A stretch of 64,000 nucleotides of DNA from Myxococcales bacterium (GCA_016720545.1 JADKKK010000004.1:430616-494615), one strand, 5' to 3'; positions 8,253 to 18,234 are shown, numbered from the stretch's first letter. Numbers and translations: made by a program. Notes: a model not told the origin generated them from the sequence alone.

Positions 8253-9725
8253 ATGGCCACGCTCACGCAAGGCGCCAAGGTCGGCGCGTTCCTGCTCATC
8301 TCCGCGGCCGGCGGGCTCCTCGTTTACCGCACCGTGAAGAAAGAGGTGGGCGACGGCACGGGGTACACCGTGCACGCCTACCTCAACGACGCGTCGGGCC
8401 TCGCGCCGCACTCGCGGGTGACCATCGCGGGCATCCCGGTGGGGAGCATCCAGAAGATCTCGCTCGAGCAGGGCCGCGCGCGCGTCGACGTGCGCCTCGC
8501 GGCAGACGTGGCGCTGAACTCGTCGGCCACCCTCGGCGTCCGCTCGGCGAGCCTCCTCGGCGAGAACATCGTCGTCCTCACTCCCGGTGTGGGGGAGCCC
8601 AAGAAGAAGGACGGCGACGAGATCGCGACGCTGCCGGAGCCGAAGAGCTTCGACAACCTCAAGGAGCAGCTCTCGTCGATCGCCGACGACATCAAGAAGG
8701 TGTCCCATCAGCTCGCCGAGTCGGTCGGCACCGACCGTGGCGGCCAGCAAATCAAGGACATTCTGCGAAACGTCGCCGACGCGACCGAGCAGCTCGATCT
8801 CGCGGTGCGAGAGAACCGCGCGGGCATCCGGCACACGATCGACAACGTCGACCGCATCACGTCGCGCGGCGCTCCGAAGGTCGACGCCATCCTCGAGAAC
8901 GTCCGCATCATCACCGAGGACGTGAAGGTGATGCTCGCGAAGACCGGCGCTGGGGCCGAGGGCACCGAGAGCGGCGAGCTGCGCCAGACCATCGAGCGCA
9001 TCAACCGCGCCTCCAAGAGCCTCGAGAGCACGCTCGCGCACGCCGACAACATCGCGGGTCGCATGGATCGCGGCGAGGGCACGCTCGGGCGTCTCTCGAA
9101 AGACGAGGCGCTCATCAACGAGGTGCAGGGGGTCGCCGAGGGCGTGAACGACTACGTCGACAGCCTCCGTAGGCTGCAGACCGTCGTGGGTCTGCGGTCG
9201 GACTACAACTACTTGTCGAGCACGGTGAAGAGCTACGTGGAGCTCCGGCTCTATCCGCGCGAGGACAAGTACTACCTGATCGAGCTCATCAACGATCCGC
9301 GCGGCATCACGAGCTACAAGCAGGAGGACGTCGACTCCACCGATCCGAACAAGCCGCCGCACTCGCGCACGGTCACCACCACCACGCAGTCGTCGCTGCG
9401 ATTCACCGTCCAGTTCGCGAAGCGGCTCGGTCCGTTCACCGGTCGCTTCGGCATCAAGGAGTCGTCCGGTGGCCTCGGCTGGGACACCACGCTCTTCCGC
9501 AACCGCCTCGAGATCGTCCAGGACGTGTTCGGCTTCGGCGAAGAAGCGATCCCGCGCTACCGCGTGTATGCCGCGTGGCAGTTCCTGGATCACTTCTGGC
9601 TGCTCGGGGGCGTCGACCACATCCTGCTCGAGCAGCGCCGCGATTTCTTCATGGGCTTGCAGCTCCGCTTCACCGACGAAGATCTGAAGACCATTCTTCC
9701 GTTCGCGGGCGGCGTGCGCCCATGA
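8253..9725 (+). CDS. MCE (MlaD-type) lipid-transport protein with C-terminal barrel-like domain
   Basis: 490 residues. An uncleaved N-terminal membrane anchor (residues 8-25) is followed by an MCE domain (about 35-120, with the LAPHSRVTIAGIPVGSI core), which in MlaD forms a hexameric ring that carries phospholipids across the periplasm. A long helical segment spans about 125-320 and holds Mce/methyl-acceptor-like coiled repeats. The last 170 residues are rich in alternating aromatic and charged strands (for example YVELRLYPREDKYYLIE) and look like an outer-membrane barrel or OM-associated beta domain. No MlaE permease or MlaF ATPase gene is beside it, so its ABC partner must lie elsewhere. 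Confidence 0.85.
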   Translation: MATLTQGAKVGAFLLISAAGGLLVYRTVKKEVGDGTGYTVHAYLNDASGLAPHSRVTIAGIPVGSIQKISLEQGRARVDVRLAADVALNSSATLGVRSASLLGENIVVLTPGVGEPKKKDGDEIATLPEPKSFDNLKEQLSSIADDIKKVSHQLAESVGTDRGGQQIKDILRNVADATEQLDLAVRENRAGIRHTIDNVDRITSRGAPKVDAILENVRIITEDVKVMLAKTGAGAEGTESGELRQTIERINRASKSLESTLAHADNIAGRMDRGEGTLGRLSKDEALINEVQGVAEGVNDYVDSLRRLQTVVGLRSDYNYLSSTVKSYVELRLYPREDKYYLIELINDPRGITSYKQEDVDSTDPNKPPHSRTVTTTTQSSLRFTVQFAKRLGPFTGRFGIKESSGGLGWDTTLFRNRLEIVQDVFGFGEEAIPRYRVYAAWQFLDHFWLLGGVDHILLEQRRDFFMGLQLRFTDEDLKTILPFAGGVRP

Positions 9726-9743
9726 CCGCGCGCGCCAGCGCCG

Positions 9744-10424
9744 CTAGGGCGTCGGCGCGGGGGCCGGCATCGGCGGCAGCGCGCTCGCGGGCGGCGGCGC
9801 GGGCGGAGCGGTGGCCGCAGCCGGCGCGAGGGCGGGCGTCGGCGTAGTGGCGGGGGGCGCCGGAGCGGGAGCGGGCGGCGGCCGCGAAATGAGGTCCGTC
9901 GCGAGGCGCTCGAACAGGGCCTCGACGACCTTCATCGCGCTCTCGGTCATGCCCTCCGTGGTGGCCGAGACGTTGGCTTCGCGAGAGTGCACGGTGCCGG
10001 CGATCGCCGCCTCTTCCTCCCCCGACGCCGACAGCAGGCGCGCCTTGAAGCGGATGGTGCCGTATACAGCGGTCGTGCGGTCGAACATCTGCGGGGAGAC
10101 CGCCGCCGGCCCGAACGACAGCTCGGCCTCGATGAGCTCGAGCTTGCGCCCTGGCTCACCTCGCGCTGCGGGAAAGGCGTTGCGGAAGCCGGTCGTGAGG
10201 GTCTGCCGCCAGCTCTGCACCGGCACCTCGCTCACCGAGCGAGTCGCCGGGATGAGGAACTCGTCCTTGATGGCGGGCCCAAGCGCGAGGCTCGCGGGCG
10301 CGAGCTTCTGCGGCACGAGGATGTTCGGCTGGGGTGCCGAGGGGCCGACGGTCAGATCGGCGCAGCCGAGCGGGGACGCGAGGAGCGCTAGCGCCCAGGC
10401 GCACGCGATGTGACGGAGTGTCAT
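9744..10424 (-). CDS. Putative envelope lipoprotein
   Basis: 226 residues. The signal peptide ends in SPLGC near residue 21, a weak lipobox. The mature part resembles short outer-membrane lipoproteins that assist ABC-type lipid export (YajG or PqiC-like), with an RQTLTTGFRNAF helix and beta strands, but this is not certain. The last 50 residues are almost pure Ala and Pro, a possible spacer through peptidoglycan. It converges on the MCE gene, so a role in the same lipid-transport process is an inference from position only. The frame is open 14 codons upstream; the ATG at 10424 begins the signal peptide. Confidence 0.6.
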   Translation of the reverse strand: MTLRHIACAWALALLASPLGCADLTVGPSAPQPNILVPQKLAPASLALGPAIKDEFLIPATRSVSEVPVQSWRQTLTTGFRNAFPAARGEPGRKLELIEAELSFGPAAVSPQMFDRTTAVYGTIRFKARLLSASGEEEAAIAGTVHSREANVSATTEGMTESAMKVVEALFERLATDLISRPPPAPAPAPPATTPTPALAPAAATAPPAPPPASALPPMPAPAPTP

Positions 10425-10499
10425 GCCCACAGGATACAGGGCGCGCCCCGCCGCGGGAACCTGCACTGCGCCCCGAGAGGGGCGATCACCTCACGCGGG

Positions 10500-11063
10500 T
10501 CACGGCGCCAGGAGGAGGTCGACGCGGCGATCCTGAGCCCAGCTGGGCTCGTCGGTGCCGGCCGCGTCCATCTCGCCGCGGCTCGACGACTGCGCCTTCG
10601 CGCGATCGAGCCCCTTGCCCACGATGTACGCGGACACCGCGTCCGCGCGGGACTGGCCGAGCACCACGTTGTACTCGGCGCTCCCGCGCGGATCGGCGTG
10701 ACCCACGATCCGGAGGGTGCGCCCCTTCAGCGGGCCGGCGGTGAAGCACGCGGCGACCGCGTCGAGCCCCCGCTGCTCGCCCGGGCGGAGGTCCGCCGAG
10801 TCGAACGCGAAGTGAGCGTCGGTGTCGTTGATGCCGCAAGTCTTGATGATTTCGGGTGAAATTCGGACGGCGCTCGCGGTGGGCGAGTTTGGAGCCTCGG
10901 TAGGCAGCTTCGGCCTCTCCGCGGGCTTGGGCGGCGCGGGCGCGGTGACCGAGGACTGGTCCTTGGGCGGGAGCAGCACCGGGTCTTGGCACCCGAGGGC
11001 GACGAGCGGCAGAGCCGCGGCCAGCAGCGAGAACGCGGTACGGATGGTGGGGATGGCGTGCAT
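10500..11063 (-). CDS. OmpA/Pal-family peptidoglycan-associated lipoprotein
   Basis: 187 residues. The signal peptide ends in the lipobox LVALGC near residue 20, followed by a Pro/Lys-rich linker. Residues about 80-185 form an OmpA C-terminal domain: AFDSADLRPGE, GHADPRG (the Asp that contacts meso-diaminopimelate) and the LGQSRADAV helix. It should tether the outer membrane to peptidoglycan, like Pal. No TolB or TolA gene is adjacent, so it is probably an accessory Pal-like protein. It starts 8 bases after the esterase gene, suggesting one transcript. Confidence 0.85.
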   Translation of the reverse strand: MHAIPTIRTAFSLLAAALPLVALGCQDPVLLPPKDQSSVTAPAPPKPAERPKLPTEAPNSPTASAVRISPEIIKTCGINDTDAHFAFDSADLRPGEQRGLDAVAACFTAGPLKGRTLRIVGHADPRGSAEYNVVLGQSRADAVSAYIVGKGLDRAKAQSSSRGEMDAAGTDEPSWAQDRRVDLLLAP

Positions 11064-11071
11064 GCGACGGC

Positions 11072-12805
11072 TCACGGAACCGGCAGCTCGAACGCCACCG
11101 AGTAGTTGTGCTGGTTGGAGTGGACGCGCACCTTCACGACGCCGGTCACCCCGGTCCACGGCCCGGAGAGCGTGGCGCTCGTCGCGCTGCGCGCGATCAG
11201 CGCCCTCTCGCCGGTCAAGCCCGCACCGGTCACGAGCTCATAGCGGCCATGGCGCGAGAAATCGCCGGTGAGGGTGGGGCTGCCGGCGACCGCGGACACG
11301 GTGAGCTCCTCGTCGTCGATGCCCACGAAGGGGTCGGAGTCGCGGAGCAGCCCCATGCGGCCGTCGGCCTCGCCCGCGCGGGCCCCGTTCGGGCCGGTGG
11401 TGTCTTGGGTCATCGCGTAGCGGACGACGAGATCGGTGCCGGTCGGCGGATCGGTGAGCGTGATGTCGACGGCGTCTCCCACGATCGCGACGCTCTCGAT
11501 GGCGAGCGGGCCGTTCGAGTCTTCGGCCTCGAACCCCTTGCCGGGGCCCCACGGGTTTCCCGCCTCGGGGTGCGGGGTGGGCAGCGCGGCGTCCCACACG
11601 AGCGGCGGCGTCGGGACGTGGAACGCGACGCGGAGCACGCGGCCGGTGCGCGTCACGCTGGTCGGCTCGAGCGGCTTCCACGGCTTGCCGAGGACCGAGT
11701 GCTGAAAGAACGCCTGCCCGTGCTTGATGCCGAGCCGGCGGTAGCTGAAGGCGTCGAAGTGCACGCGGTCCGAAACGTAGCTGTATTGGTACTTCGGGCC
11801 GAGGCACACGACCTTGCCCGGCGCGACGCGGCTCGCGGTCCAGGCAGCGAGCGTGGACGCGGAGCGCAGGGTTGGCTCGCCGCGGCGCGGGATGGAGTGC
11901 TGCTGTGAGACGAACATCGGCACGGCGCGCGCCTGCCCGGTGATTGCGCGAAGATCGGCGTCGTAGTTCGTCGCGAGGGTGATGAGGGAGGCCTCGTAGC
12001 TGGTCACGATCGCGTCGGCTTCACCGTGCGTGAGGATGACCGCGCCGTAGCCGAGGCGCTTCGCCGCGGTCGTGGCGAAGGTCTTGAAGGCGGCGCCCTC
12101 GTAGAGCGTCCGTTCGTACGAGTTGCCGGTGCCGCCCTTCGCGATGAAGCTCATTGCCTTGCCCCCGGAGCCGACGACCGAGTGGAGGGTCGCGAGGTCG
12201 AGCATGCCGCGCGCCCTCGCGAGGGTCGTGATCTGCGAGGCCATCGCGGTGTGCGGTGTCTCGCCCCGAATGTTCGCGGGGTAGACGCCGGCGGTGTAGC
12301 TCGCGGGGAACGGATACGGTCGGATGGGCTCGCTGAGGGGGACGAGCGCGAGGTTGGTGGCGTCGGAGAAGCGGGGATCCGGCCCGGTGTCGTCGAGCTT
12401 CAGGTTGTTGAACGACGGCACCGTGGACAGCACCGGGAGCCCCTGCGAGCCGACCGAGAGGCTCTGGCCGGTGCCGACGATGGCCGTCCAGTCGAATTCC
12501 CACGACGGAACCACGGTCGCGTCGCCCGCGTCGCCCGCGTCGCCCGCGTCGCCCGCGTCGCCCGCGTCGCCCGCGTCGCCCGCGTCGCCCGCGTCGCCCG
12601 CGTCGGCGGGGGTCGCGTCGGCCGTGGCGGTGTCGCGCGAGGCGTCCGCCGGGACAGGGGCGTCGGCCGTCGCGTCGGGCAACGCGGCTGGTGTGTCGAG
12701 ACCCTCGAAGGTCAATCCGCACGCGGCCGCGAGCAGCGCGAGCGCGGCGAACGGGGCGGAACGCGTGAGGAGGCGGGAGGCGAGGCGGGAGGAGTAGGCG
12801 CGCAC
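11072..12805 (-). CDS. Secreted SASA/SGNH-type esterase lipoprotein
   Basis: 577 residues from a GTG. The signal peptide ends in LLAAAC (lipobox). An Ala/Asp/Gly stalk follows, including nine Gly-Asp-Ala triplets. From about residue 105 the protein resembles the sialate O-acetylesterase-like (SASA) SGNH family: GTGQSLSVG carries the expected nucleophile Ser, and LTHGEADA matches the family's conserved Gly-Glu-Ala-Asp block. The catalytic His was not placed. The C-terminal 200 residues look like beta-sandwich modules (possible carbohydrate binding). Its likely role is removal of acyl groups from polysaccharide outside the cell; the substrate is unknown. Confidence 0.7.
   Translation of the reverse strand: MRAYSSRLASRLLTRSAPFAALALLAAACGLTFEGLDTPAALPDATADAPVPADASRDTATADATPADAGDAGDAGDAGDAGDAGDAGDAGDAGDATVVPSWEFDWTAIVGTGQSLSVGSQGLPVLSTVPSFNNLKLDDTGPDPRFSDATNLALVPLSEPIRPYPFPASYTAGVYPANIRGETPHTAMASQITTLARARGMLDLATLHSVVGSGGKAMSFIAKGGTGNSYERTLYEGAAFKTFATTAAKRLGYGAVILTHGEADAIVTSYEASLITLATNYDADLRAITGQARAVPMFVSQQHSIPRRGEPTLRSASTLAAWTASRVAPGKVVCLGPKYQYSYVSDRVHFDAFSYRRLGIKHGQAFFQHSVLGKPWKPLEPTSVTRTGRVLRVAFHVPTPPLVWDAALPTPHPEAGNPWGPGKGFEAEDSNGPLAIESVAIVGDAVDITLTDPPTGTDLVVRYAMTQDTTGPNGARAGEADGRMGLLRDSDPFVGIDDEELTVSAVAGSPTLTGDFSRHGRYELVTGAGLTGERALIARSATSATLSGPWTGVTGVVKVRVHSNQHNYSVAFELPVP
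12519..12599. repeat. Nine perfect 9-bp tandem repeats (Gly-Asp-Ala)
   Basis: The unit gcgtcgccc is repeated nine times without a mismatch and encodes the Gly-Asp-Ala stalk of the esterase on the minus strand. The repeat is a multiple of three, so changes in copy number keep the frame and only alter stalk length. Confidence 0.95.
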
Positions 12806-13100
12806 GGCTCAAGTCTAGCACCCGCGCGCAAGGAGGTGACATTCCGGGAGAACCGCGGCGGCTCCGACGAAATCGCCGCGCATCCGACGTGGGCGGTGCT
12901 TTCGCACTGCTGCGAGGGCTTGCTCTCGCGGTGGTGCTCGTCGGCCGCGGGAGCGGACAAGCCGGAGGGGTGAATCGGCCAGCTTTTGTGGCCGACAGGG
13001 GGCGCCGCGCCCCCTACGAGACAGGGCTAGCACGACTGCCGTTCGCGTAGCGAACCGCGTAGCGAGAGGGAACCTCTCGCAGGAGTGTTACCGTGGCGTC
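12806..13100. other. Intergenic region between divergent genes
   Basis: About 295 bases separate the divergent esterase and rlmN genes, so promoters for both should lie here. No confident promoter boxes, operator or RNA structure were recognised. Short open frames inside have no family resemblance. Confidence 0.5.
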
Positions 13101-14186
13101 GTGCACGCGCTCCAGGGACTCACCCCCGAAGGCCTCGTGGCGCAGTTCCCCGAGCTCACCCTCGCGGAGGCCCGCAAGGTGATGTCGACCGTGGTCCGCC
13201 ACGGCGGCGCCGCGCTCGCGCGGCCGGTCGAGCAGGTGCGTCGCGCCGCGCTCGAGGCGGTCCGTGCGCGAGGCCACGTGCCCACGCTGGGGCTCCTCGC
13301 GGAGCGGGCGAGCGCGGTCGATCCGTTCGTGAAGTACCTGCTCGAGACCGCCGACGGTGAGCGCGTCGAGGCCGTGCGCATCCCGCTCGAGCGCCCAGGT
13401 CGCTTCTCGGTCTGCGTGAGCTCCCAGGTCGGCTGCGCCCTCGCGTGCGCGTTCTGCGCGACCGGCCGCCTGGGTCTGCAGCGCAACCTCGACGTGTGGG
13501 AAATAGTAGAACAAGTACGTATTGTTAGGGGGCATCTGCCGCCGGGCGGGCGCGTCCACGGGGTCGTGTTTCAGGGCATGGGGGAGCCGCTCTCGAACGC
13601 CGAGCGCGTGCTCGAGGCGATCCGGGTGCTCACCGAGCCCTCCGGCCTCGCGGTCGACGCTCGCGCGATCACCGTGTGCACGTCGGGGCTCCCGGCGGGG
13701 ATACGGCGCCTCGCGCTCGAGGCGCCCAAGGTGCGCCTCGGCCTGTCTCTCGCGAGCGCGCGGCCGACGGTGCGCCGGAGCCTCATGCCGATCGACGCCG
13801 CCCACGCCCTGGAGGTCGCCGTCGAGGCGGCCGCGTTCCACGCCGAGACCACGGGCCTCTCGCCGCTCTTCGCCGTCACGCTCCTCGCCGGCAAGAACGA
13901 CACGGCCGACGACGCCCGCGCGCTCGCGGCCCTCGTCCACGCCTTCGCCGCGCGGACGGGCCGGCGCCCGCGCCTCTCGATCATCCCGTACAACGCGATC
14001 GCTTCGGTCGACGATCCCTTCACCCGCAGCTCGGACGCCGCGGAGGACGCGTTCCGCGCCGTGCTGCGGGAGCTCGGCGTGTTTACGCACAAGCGCTACA
14101 GCGGCGGCGGTGACGTGGGCGCGGCGTGCGGGCAGCTCGCCGGGCGCGGCGACCCCGCGGGCGTGGTGGACGGGGAGCCCGGGTGA
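13101..14186 (+). CDS. rlmN: 23S rRNA (adenine(2503)-C(2))-methyltransferase RlmN
   Basis: Radical-SAM methyltransferase that methylates C2 of A2503 in 23S rRNA (and A37 in some tRNAs). The 361-residue product starts at a GTG. The radical-SAM cluster Cys are C112, C116 and C119 (CALACAFC). MGEP follows near residue 160, and the C-terminal Cys used for methyl transfer is in GAACGQL. The usual N-terminal helical domain is present, and the length fits the family. Codons 134-143 (13500-13529) are strikingly AT-rich although the encoded EIVEQV stretch is family-typical. The stop overlaps the next gene's GTG. Confidence 0.95.
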   Translation: MHALQGLTPEGLVAQFPELTLAEARKVMSTVVRHGGAALARPVEQVRRAALEAVRARGHVPTLGLLAERASAVDPFVKYLLETADGERVEAVRIPLERPGRFSVCVSSQVGCALACAFCATGRLGLQRNLDVWEIVEQVRIVRGHLPPGGRVHGVVFQGMGEPLSNAERVLEAIRVLTEPSGLAVDARAITVCTSGLPAGIRRLALEAPKVRLGLSLASARPTVRRSLMPIDAAHALEVAVEAAAFHAETTGLSPLFAVTLLAGKNDTADDARALAALVHAFAARTGRRPRLSIIPYNAIASVDDPFTRSSDAAEDAFRAVLRELGVFTHKRYSGGGDVGAACGQLAGRGDPAGVVDGEPG

Positions 14187-15357
14187 GCGAGTATCAGGTC
14201 GAGATGCGCTGGCGGTGCTCGGCCTGCGGCGCGGAGAACCTGGGTCGCCACATGGTGTGCCAAGGGTGCGGCGATCCGAAAGACGATCGCGAGCCCTACG
14301 TGATGCCTGGCGACGTCAGCGAGGCGGCGCAGGTCACCGACCCGGCGCTGCTGCGGCTCGCGCACGGCGGGGAGAACTGGCGCTGCGCGTATTGCGAGAG
14401 CGACCAGCGCGCCCTCGACGGCTCCTGTGGCCGCTGCGGAGCGGGCGCGAAGCGCGGCGCGGGGCAAGGCGTGGAGGCCGCCGCCCCCGCGGCTCCTCAG
14501 CTGACGACGCGCCGCCGCCTCGGGCCGTTCGGCGTGATCGCGCTGGTCGCGCTCGCGCTCGTGGGGCTGCCTGTCGCGCTCGTGGCCGTGTTCATGGTGT
14601 TCGCGGTCGCGAAGCCCCACACGGCGGTGGTGAAAGAGGCGACCTGGACCCGCAGCCTCAGCGTCGAGCGGCGCGAGCTCGTGCCGCGTACGGCGTTCAC
14701 CGACGCCGTGCCGACCGACGCGGTCGAGCTCGCCGACGCCGGCGTCGGCGTGCACCACCACGACCAGATCTTCGATCGGTTCGAGACCGAGGCCTACACG
14801 GTGACCGTGCCAGACGGCACGCGGAGCGAGACCTACAGGGAACGCCAAGCGTGCGGGAAGACCTGCACGAGCACGCCGCGGTCGTGCACGAAGAGCTGCA
14901 CGCCCAACAAGAATGGGTTCGCGACCTGCAAGGACGTGTGTACCGGCGGCGGCGAGAGCTCGACGAAGTACTGCGACGTGACGAAGACGAGGTGCCGAAG
15001 ACCCGGGAAGACCGAAGGACACGCCAGGTCCAGAAGTTCCGTCAGGAGCCCCGCTACGCGCCGCAGGTCGCGTTTCGCACGTGGGCGTGGGTGCCGGTCT
15101 TCCGCACCACGCGGCAGGGGAAGGCCGACGAGCCGCTCGCGTGGCCGGTGGCGCAGATCGCGCCGCTCGCGGACGCGGGGCCCGCGGAGCTGCGCGAGGA
15201 GCGCAGCGAGACCTTCGAGGTGAAGCTCGTCGACAACTTCGGCTCCGAGCTCGTCTTCACACCCAAGACGCCGGAGGAGCTCGCGCGCTTCGCGGTGGGA
15301 AGGAAGTTCGTCGTCGGGCGAGGGGCCGAGGGCGGGCCCACGTTCACCGATCCGTGA
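14183..15357 (+). CDS. Zinc-ribbon membrane protein, frameshifted
   Basis: Starts at the GTG at 14183, overlapping the rlmN stop (GTGA). The N-terminus carries two zinc fingers of RanBP2/zinc-ribbon type (CSACG...CQGCG and CAYC...CGRCG), then one membrane segment near residues 112-135 and a Cys-rich extracytoplasmic region (CGKTC, CTKSC, CKDVC). The reading frame breaks near 14990-15012: the first frame turns Arg-rich, while another frame continues with good sequence (QEPRYAPQVAFRTWAWVP) to the stop at 15357. One missing base restores a protein of about 390 residues. Function is unknown; the double-finger plus one-membrane-span layout suggests a membrane-tethered sensor or adaptor. Confidence 0.7.
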
Positions 15358-15372
15358 GGGTGACCGCGCAGC

Positions 15373-16797
15373 GTGAAACGCCTTGTCACTGCCGCTCGAT
15401 TCGTGAAGTGTGAGCGAGTGACGATCTGGGGGAGCCGGCCTGTGGCGAGCGCGCGAGTCCGGCGGGGCGCGCGGTCCGCGCTCACGCTCGGCGTGGCCAT
15501 CGCCGCGACCCTCGTTGCGCGCGAAGGTCACGCGTCGCCCGAGGATCTCTTCGGCTACGGACCCCACAGCTCGGCGATGGGCGGCACAGGCGCGGCCTCG
15601 GCCCGGGGCTTCGAGGCGGCGTGGGCGAACCCGGCGCTGCTGTCGCGCCTGCGCGAGCGCAAGCTCACGCTCGGCTACGGCGGCGCGGCGTTCGGCCTCG
15701 CGACCCAGGCCGAAGGTGGCGAGCGTCAAGCGCGAGGCACCGCGGCGGCGCGCGGGGTGTTCATCGGCGTCGATCTCCCGCTGCCCTTCGGCGGCGTTCT
15801 GAAGGATCGTTTGGGCGTCGGGCTCGCGTTCTACACGCCCTCCGACATCATCGTCCGTGGGCGGCTGCTCTACCCGGAGAAGCCGCAGTTTCCGCTGCTG
15901 GGCGAGCGCGCGCAGTCGCTGACGGTGCGCGGCGGGCTCGGGGTCGATCTCAGCCACGGGCTGCGCGTGGGCGCGGGCTTCGCGGCCCTCGCGGAGATCG
16001 TGGGCGATGTGCTCGTGGCGACCGACTCGTCGGGCCGCGTGGGCACCCGCGTGGAGGACCAGCTCGTCACGACGTACGCGCCCACCGTGGGCGCCACGTA
16101 CGATCTGCCCTTCTGGCGCGGCGGGCGGGTCGGGCTCACGTTCCGCGGCACCCTCGACGCGCGCTTCGCCATCACCATCGACGCGACGAAGCTCTCGTCG
16201 CTCAACATCCCCGTGTTCAACATCTCCGGGCTCGCGCAGTACGACCCCTCGCAGATCGCCCTCGAGGTGGCGCACGAGAGCGACGCGCGCACGGTGGCGT
16301 TCGGCGCGACCTACAAGCTGTGGAGCCGCTACAAAGGCCCCATCGAGCCCACGATCTCGTGCCCGCCGGGCGAAGAGGGGTGCGGCGCGCTGGTGCCCGC
16401 GGTGGTCGGCTACTCGAACACCCTGGTCGTGCGCGCGGGCCTCGACGAAAAGGTGCATATTGCACCTTCTGCCGTGGGCCACCTTCGCGCGGGCGCGTTC
16501 TTCGAGGGGAGCCCGCTGCCGTCGACGCTCCCCTCTTCGGACGCGTTCCGGTTCGCCGACCGCACCACCGGCCCGGTGCCCACCCGCTACTACGACGCCG
16601 CGCGGCTCGCGGGCACGCTCGGGCTCGGGCTCTCGCTGAAGGGGCCGCTGCCACCGATCGATCTCGACATGTACACGCAGCTTCATTTCCTGATGCCGCG
16701 CACCATGACGAGCGACCTCGGCGACGGGAGCGCCGAGCGCACCAAGGTGACCGGTCGCGTCCACGTGTACGGTCTCCTCGCGGGGGTGCGGTTTTGA
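15373..16797 (+). CDS. FadL/OMPP1-like outer-membrane transport protein
   Basis: 474 residues, predicted beta-barrel of the FadL/TodX family, which passes hydrophobic molecules across the outer membrane. After a signal peptide ending near GHAS, the mature protein opens with the family pattern of a Gly-rich plug (SSAMGGTGAASARGFEAAW, then NPA). The remainder is alternating barrel strands, ending in Val-Arg-Phe, a typical barrel C-terminus. The start is GTG 15373; GTG 15418 is an alternative that better spaces the signal peptide. A perfect 8-bp hairpin with AT-rich loop (16450-16468) lies within the gene. The stop overlaps the second FadL-like gene. Confidence 0.8.
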   Translation: MKRLVTAARFVKCERVTIWGSRPVASARVRRGARSALTLGVAIAATLVAREGHASPEDLFGYGPHSSAMGGTGAASARGFEAAWANPALLSRLRERKLTLGYGGAAFGLATQAEGGERQARGTAAARGVFIGVDLPLPFGGVLKDRLGVGLAFYTPSDIIVRGRLLYPEKPQFPLLGERAQSLTVRGGLGVDLSHGLRVGAGFAALAEIVGDVLVATDSSGRVGTRVEDQLVTTYAPTVGATYDLPFWRGGRVGLTFRGTLDARFAITIDATKLSSLNIPVFNISGLAQYDPSQIALEVAHESDARTVAFGATYKLWSRYKGPIEPTISCPPGEEGCGALVPAVVGYSNTLVVRAGLDEKVHIAPSAVGHLRAGAFFEGSPLPSTLPSSDAFRFADRTTGPVPTRYYDAARLAGTLGLGLSLKGPLPPIDLDMYTQLHFLMPRTMTSDLGDGSAERTKVTGRVHVYGLLAGVRF

Positions 16798-18234
16798 GCG
16801 CGCGCTACGCCTCGTGGTCCGCGCTCGCCGCGCTCGCCGCGCTCGTCGCCGCGTGGCCCGGCGCCGCGCGCGCGAACCCCCACGACACGTTCGGGTTTGG
16901 GTCGCGCAGCACCGCGCTGGGCGGCGCCGTGGCGGCCGACGTGCATGACGCCTCGGCCAACTATTACAACCCCGCGGGCCTCGCGCGCGCGGAGGGGCTC
17001 GAGCTCTCGATTGGCTATTTTCGAGCCTCGCACCACCTCTCCACCAACGGCGTCGACAACGAGGTCGACCCCGTGAAGGGGCTCGTGCTCGGGCTCGTGG
17101 CGCCCGGCGAGCTCTTCGGCCTGAAGTTCGCGTTCGGTCTCGGCGCGCACCTCCCGGACGATCGCATCTCGCGCGTGCGCGCGTTCCGCCAAGAGCAGCC
17201 CCGCTGGGAGCTGTACGACAACCGCAACCAGCGCCTGACGCTCGCGACGAACCTCGCGGTGGCGGTCACCGACTGGCTCGAGATCGGCGGCGGTCTGTCG
17301 TTCATGTCGTCTACCCGAGGGCGCCTCGACATCACCGGGTCGGCGAACATCTTCGCGCCCTCGCAGAGTCAGCTGCGGCACGAGGTCGACGCCGACCTCA
17401 CCGCCGTGCGTTACCCGATCGTTGGCGCGCGCGTCGCCCCTCACCGACCGCATCGCCCTGGCGGCGGTCTATCGGCACGAGTTTCAGCTCGGCCTCGACC
17501 TCACCGCGCACCTCCAGGGCGACATCTCCGGCCTCACGACGGCGCGCTACGACCTCGCGACCTCGAGCGTGAACAACTACCTGCCGCGGCAGGTGGTGCT
17601 CGGCGGCTCGTGGGCCCTCAGCGACGCCGTCCGCGTGAACGCCGACTTCACCTGGCTCGAGTGGAGCGCTTACGTCGCGCCGGTGGCGAAGCTCGACGTC
17701 GGCCTCGACATTCCTCCGCCGAAGGGCGGATGGCCCGCGAGCATCTCGCCGCCCGAGACGCCGGCGCCGCTGAAGGTCGTGCCGCTCCGCCTCAGCGATC
17801 GCCTCGTGCCGCACCTCGGCGTCGAGTGGCGCGCGCTCGATCGCGGCTGGCTGCGGGGCCTCGTTCGCGCGGGCTACGAGGTCCAGAAGAGCCCCATCGC
17901 TGCGCAGACCGTGTCGGTGTCCTACATCGATCGCGATCGCCACACGGGGTCGCTCGGGCTCGGCCTCGTGCTCGTGCACCCCGGCGAGCTCATGCCGGGC
18001 TCCATCGCCCTCGACGGTCACGCGCAGCTCAGCGTCCTGCCCGAGGCCGACACCCTCAAGGCGAGCCCCGCCGATCTCGTGGGCGATTTCCGCGCGGGAG
18101 GCACCATCTGGAACTTCGGCGCGACCCTCACGGCCACGTTCGACGGTCCCGTGGTGGGAGGCGCGCGCCCCGCGGCGACCTCCGCGCCGCGCGTGGCGAC
18201 GGCGGCGACGGTGCAGAGGGGGCGCGCGCGATGA
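16794..18234 (+). CDS. Second FadL-like outer-membrane protein, frameshifted
   Basis: Starts at a TTG at 16794 that overlaps the stop of the preceding FadL-like gene (TTGA). Signal peptide to about residue 24 (ARAN), then the FadL-type plug with SRSTALGGAVAADV and NYYNPAGLA, followed by barrel strands. Near 17410-17432, in an alternating GC run, the frame shifts; the downstream frame resumes with LTDRIALAAVYRHEF and continues to 18234. A one-base indel restores a protein of about 480 residues. It is a divergent paralogue of its neighbour; tandem FadL-like genes may form a two-channel or substrate-specialised uptake system. Confidence 0.78.

Noticed and set aside
12519..12599. CRISPR-like array
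   Set aside because: Units are 9 bp, contiguous and in frame with a gene; there are no spacers.
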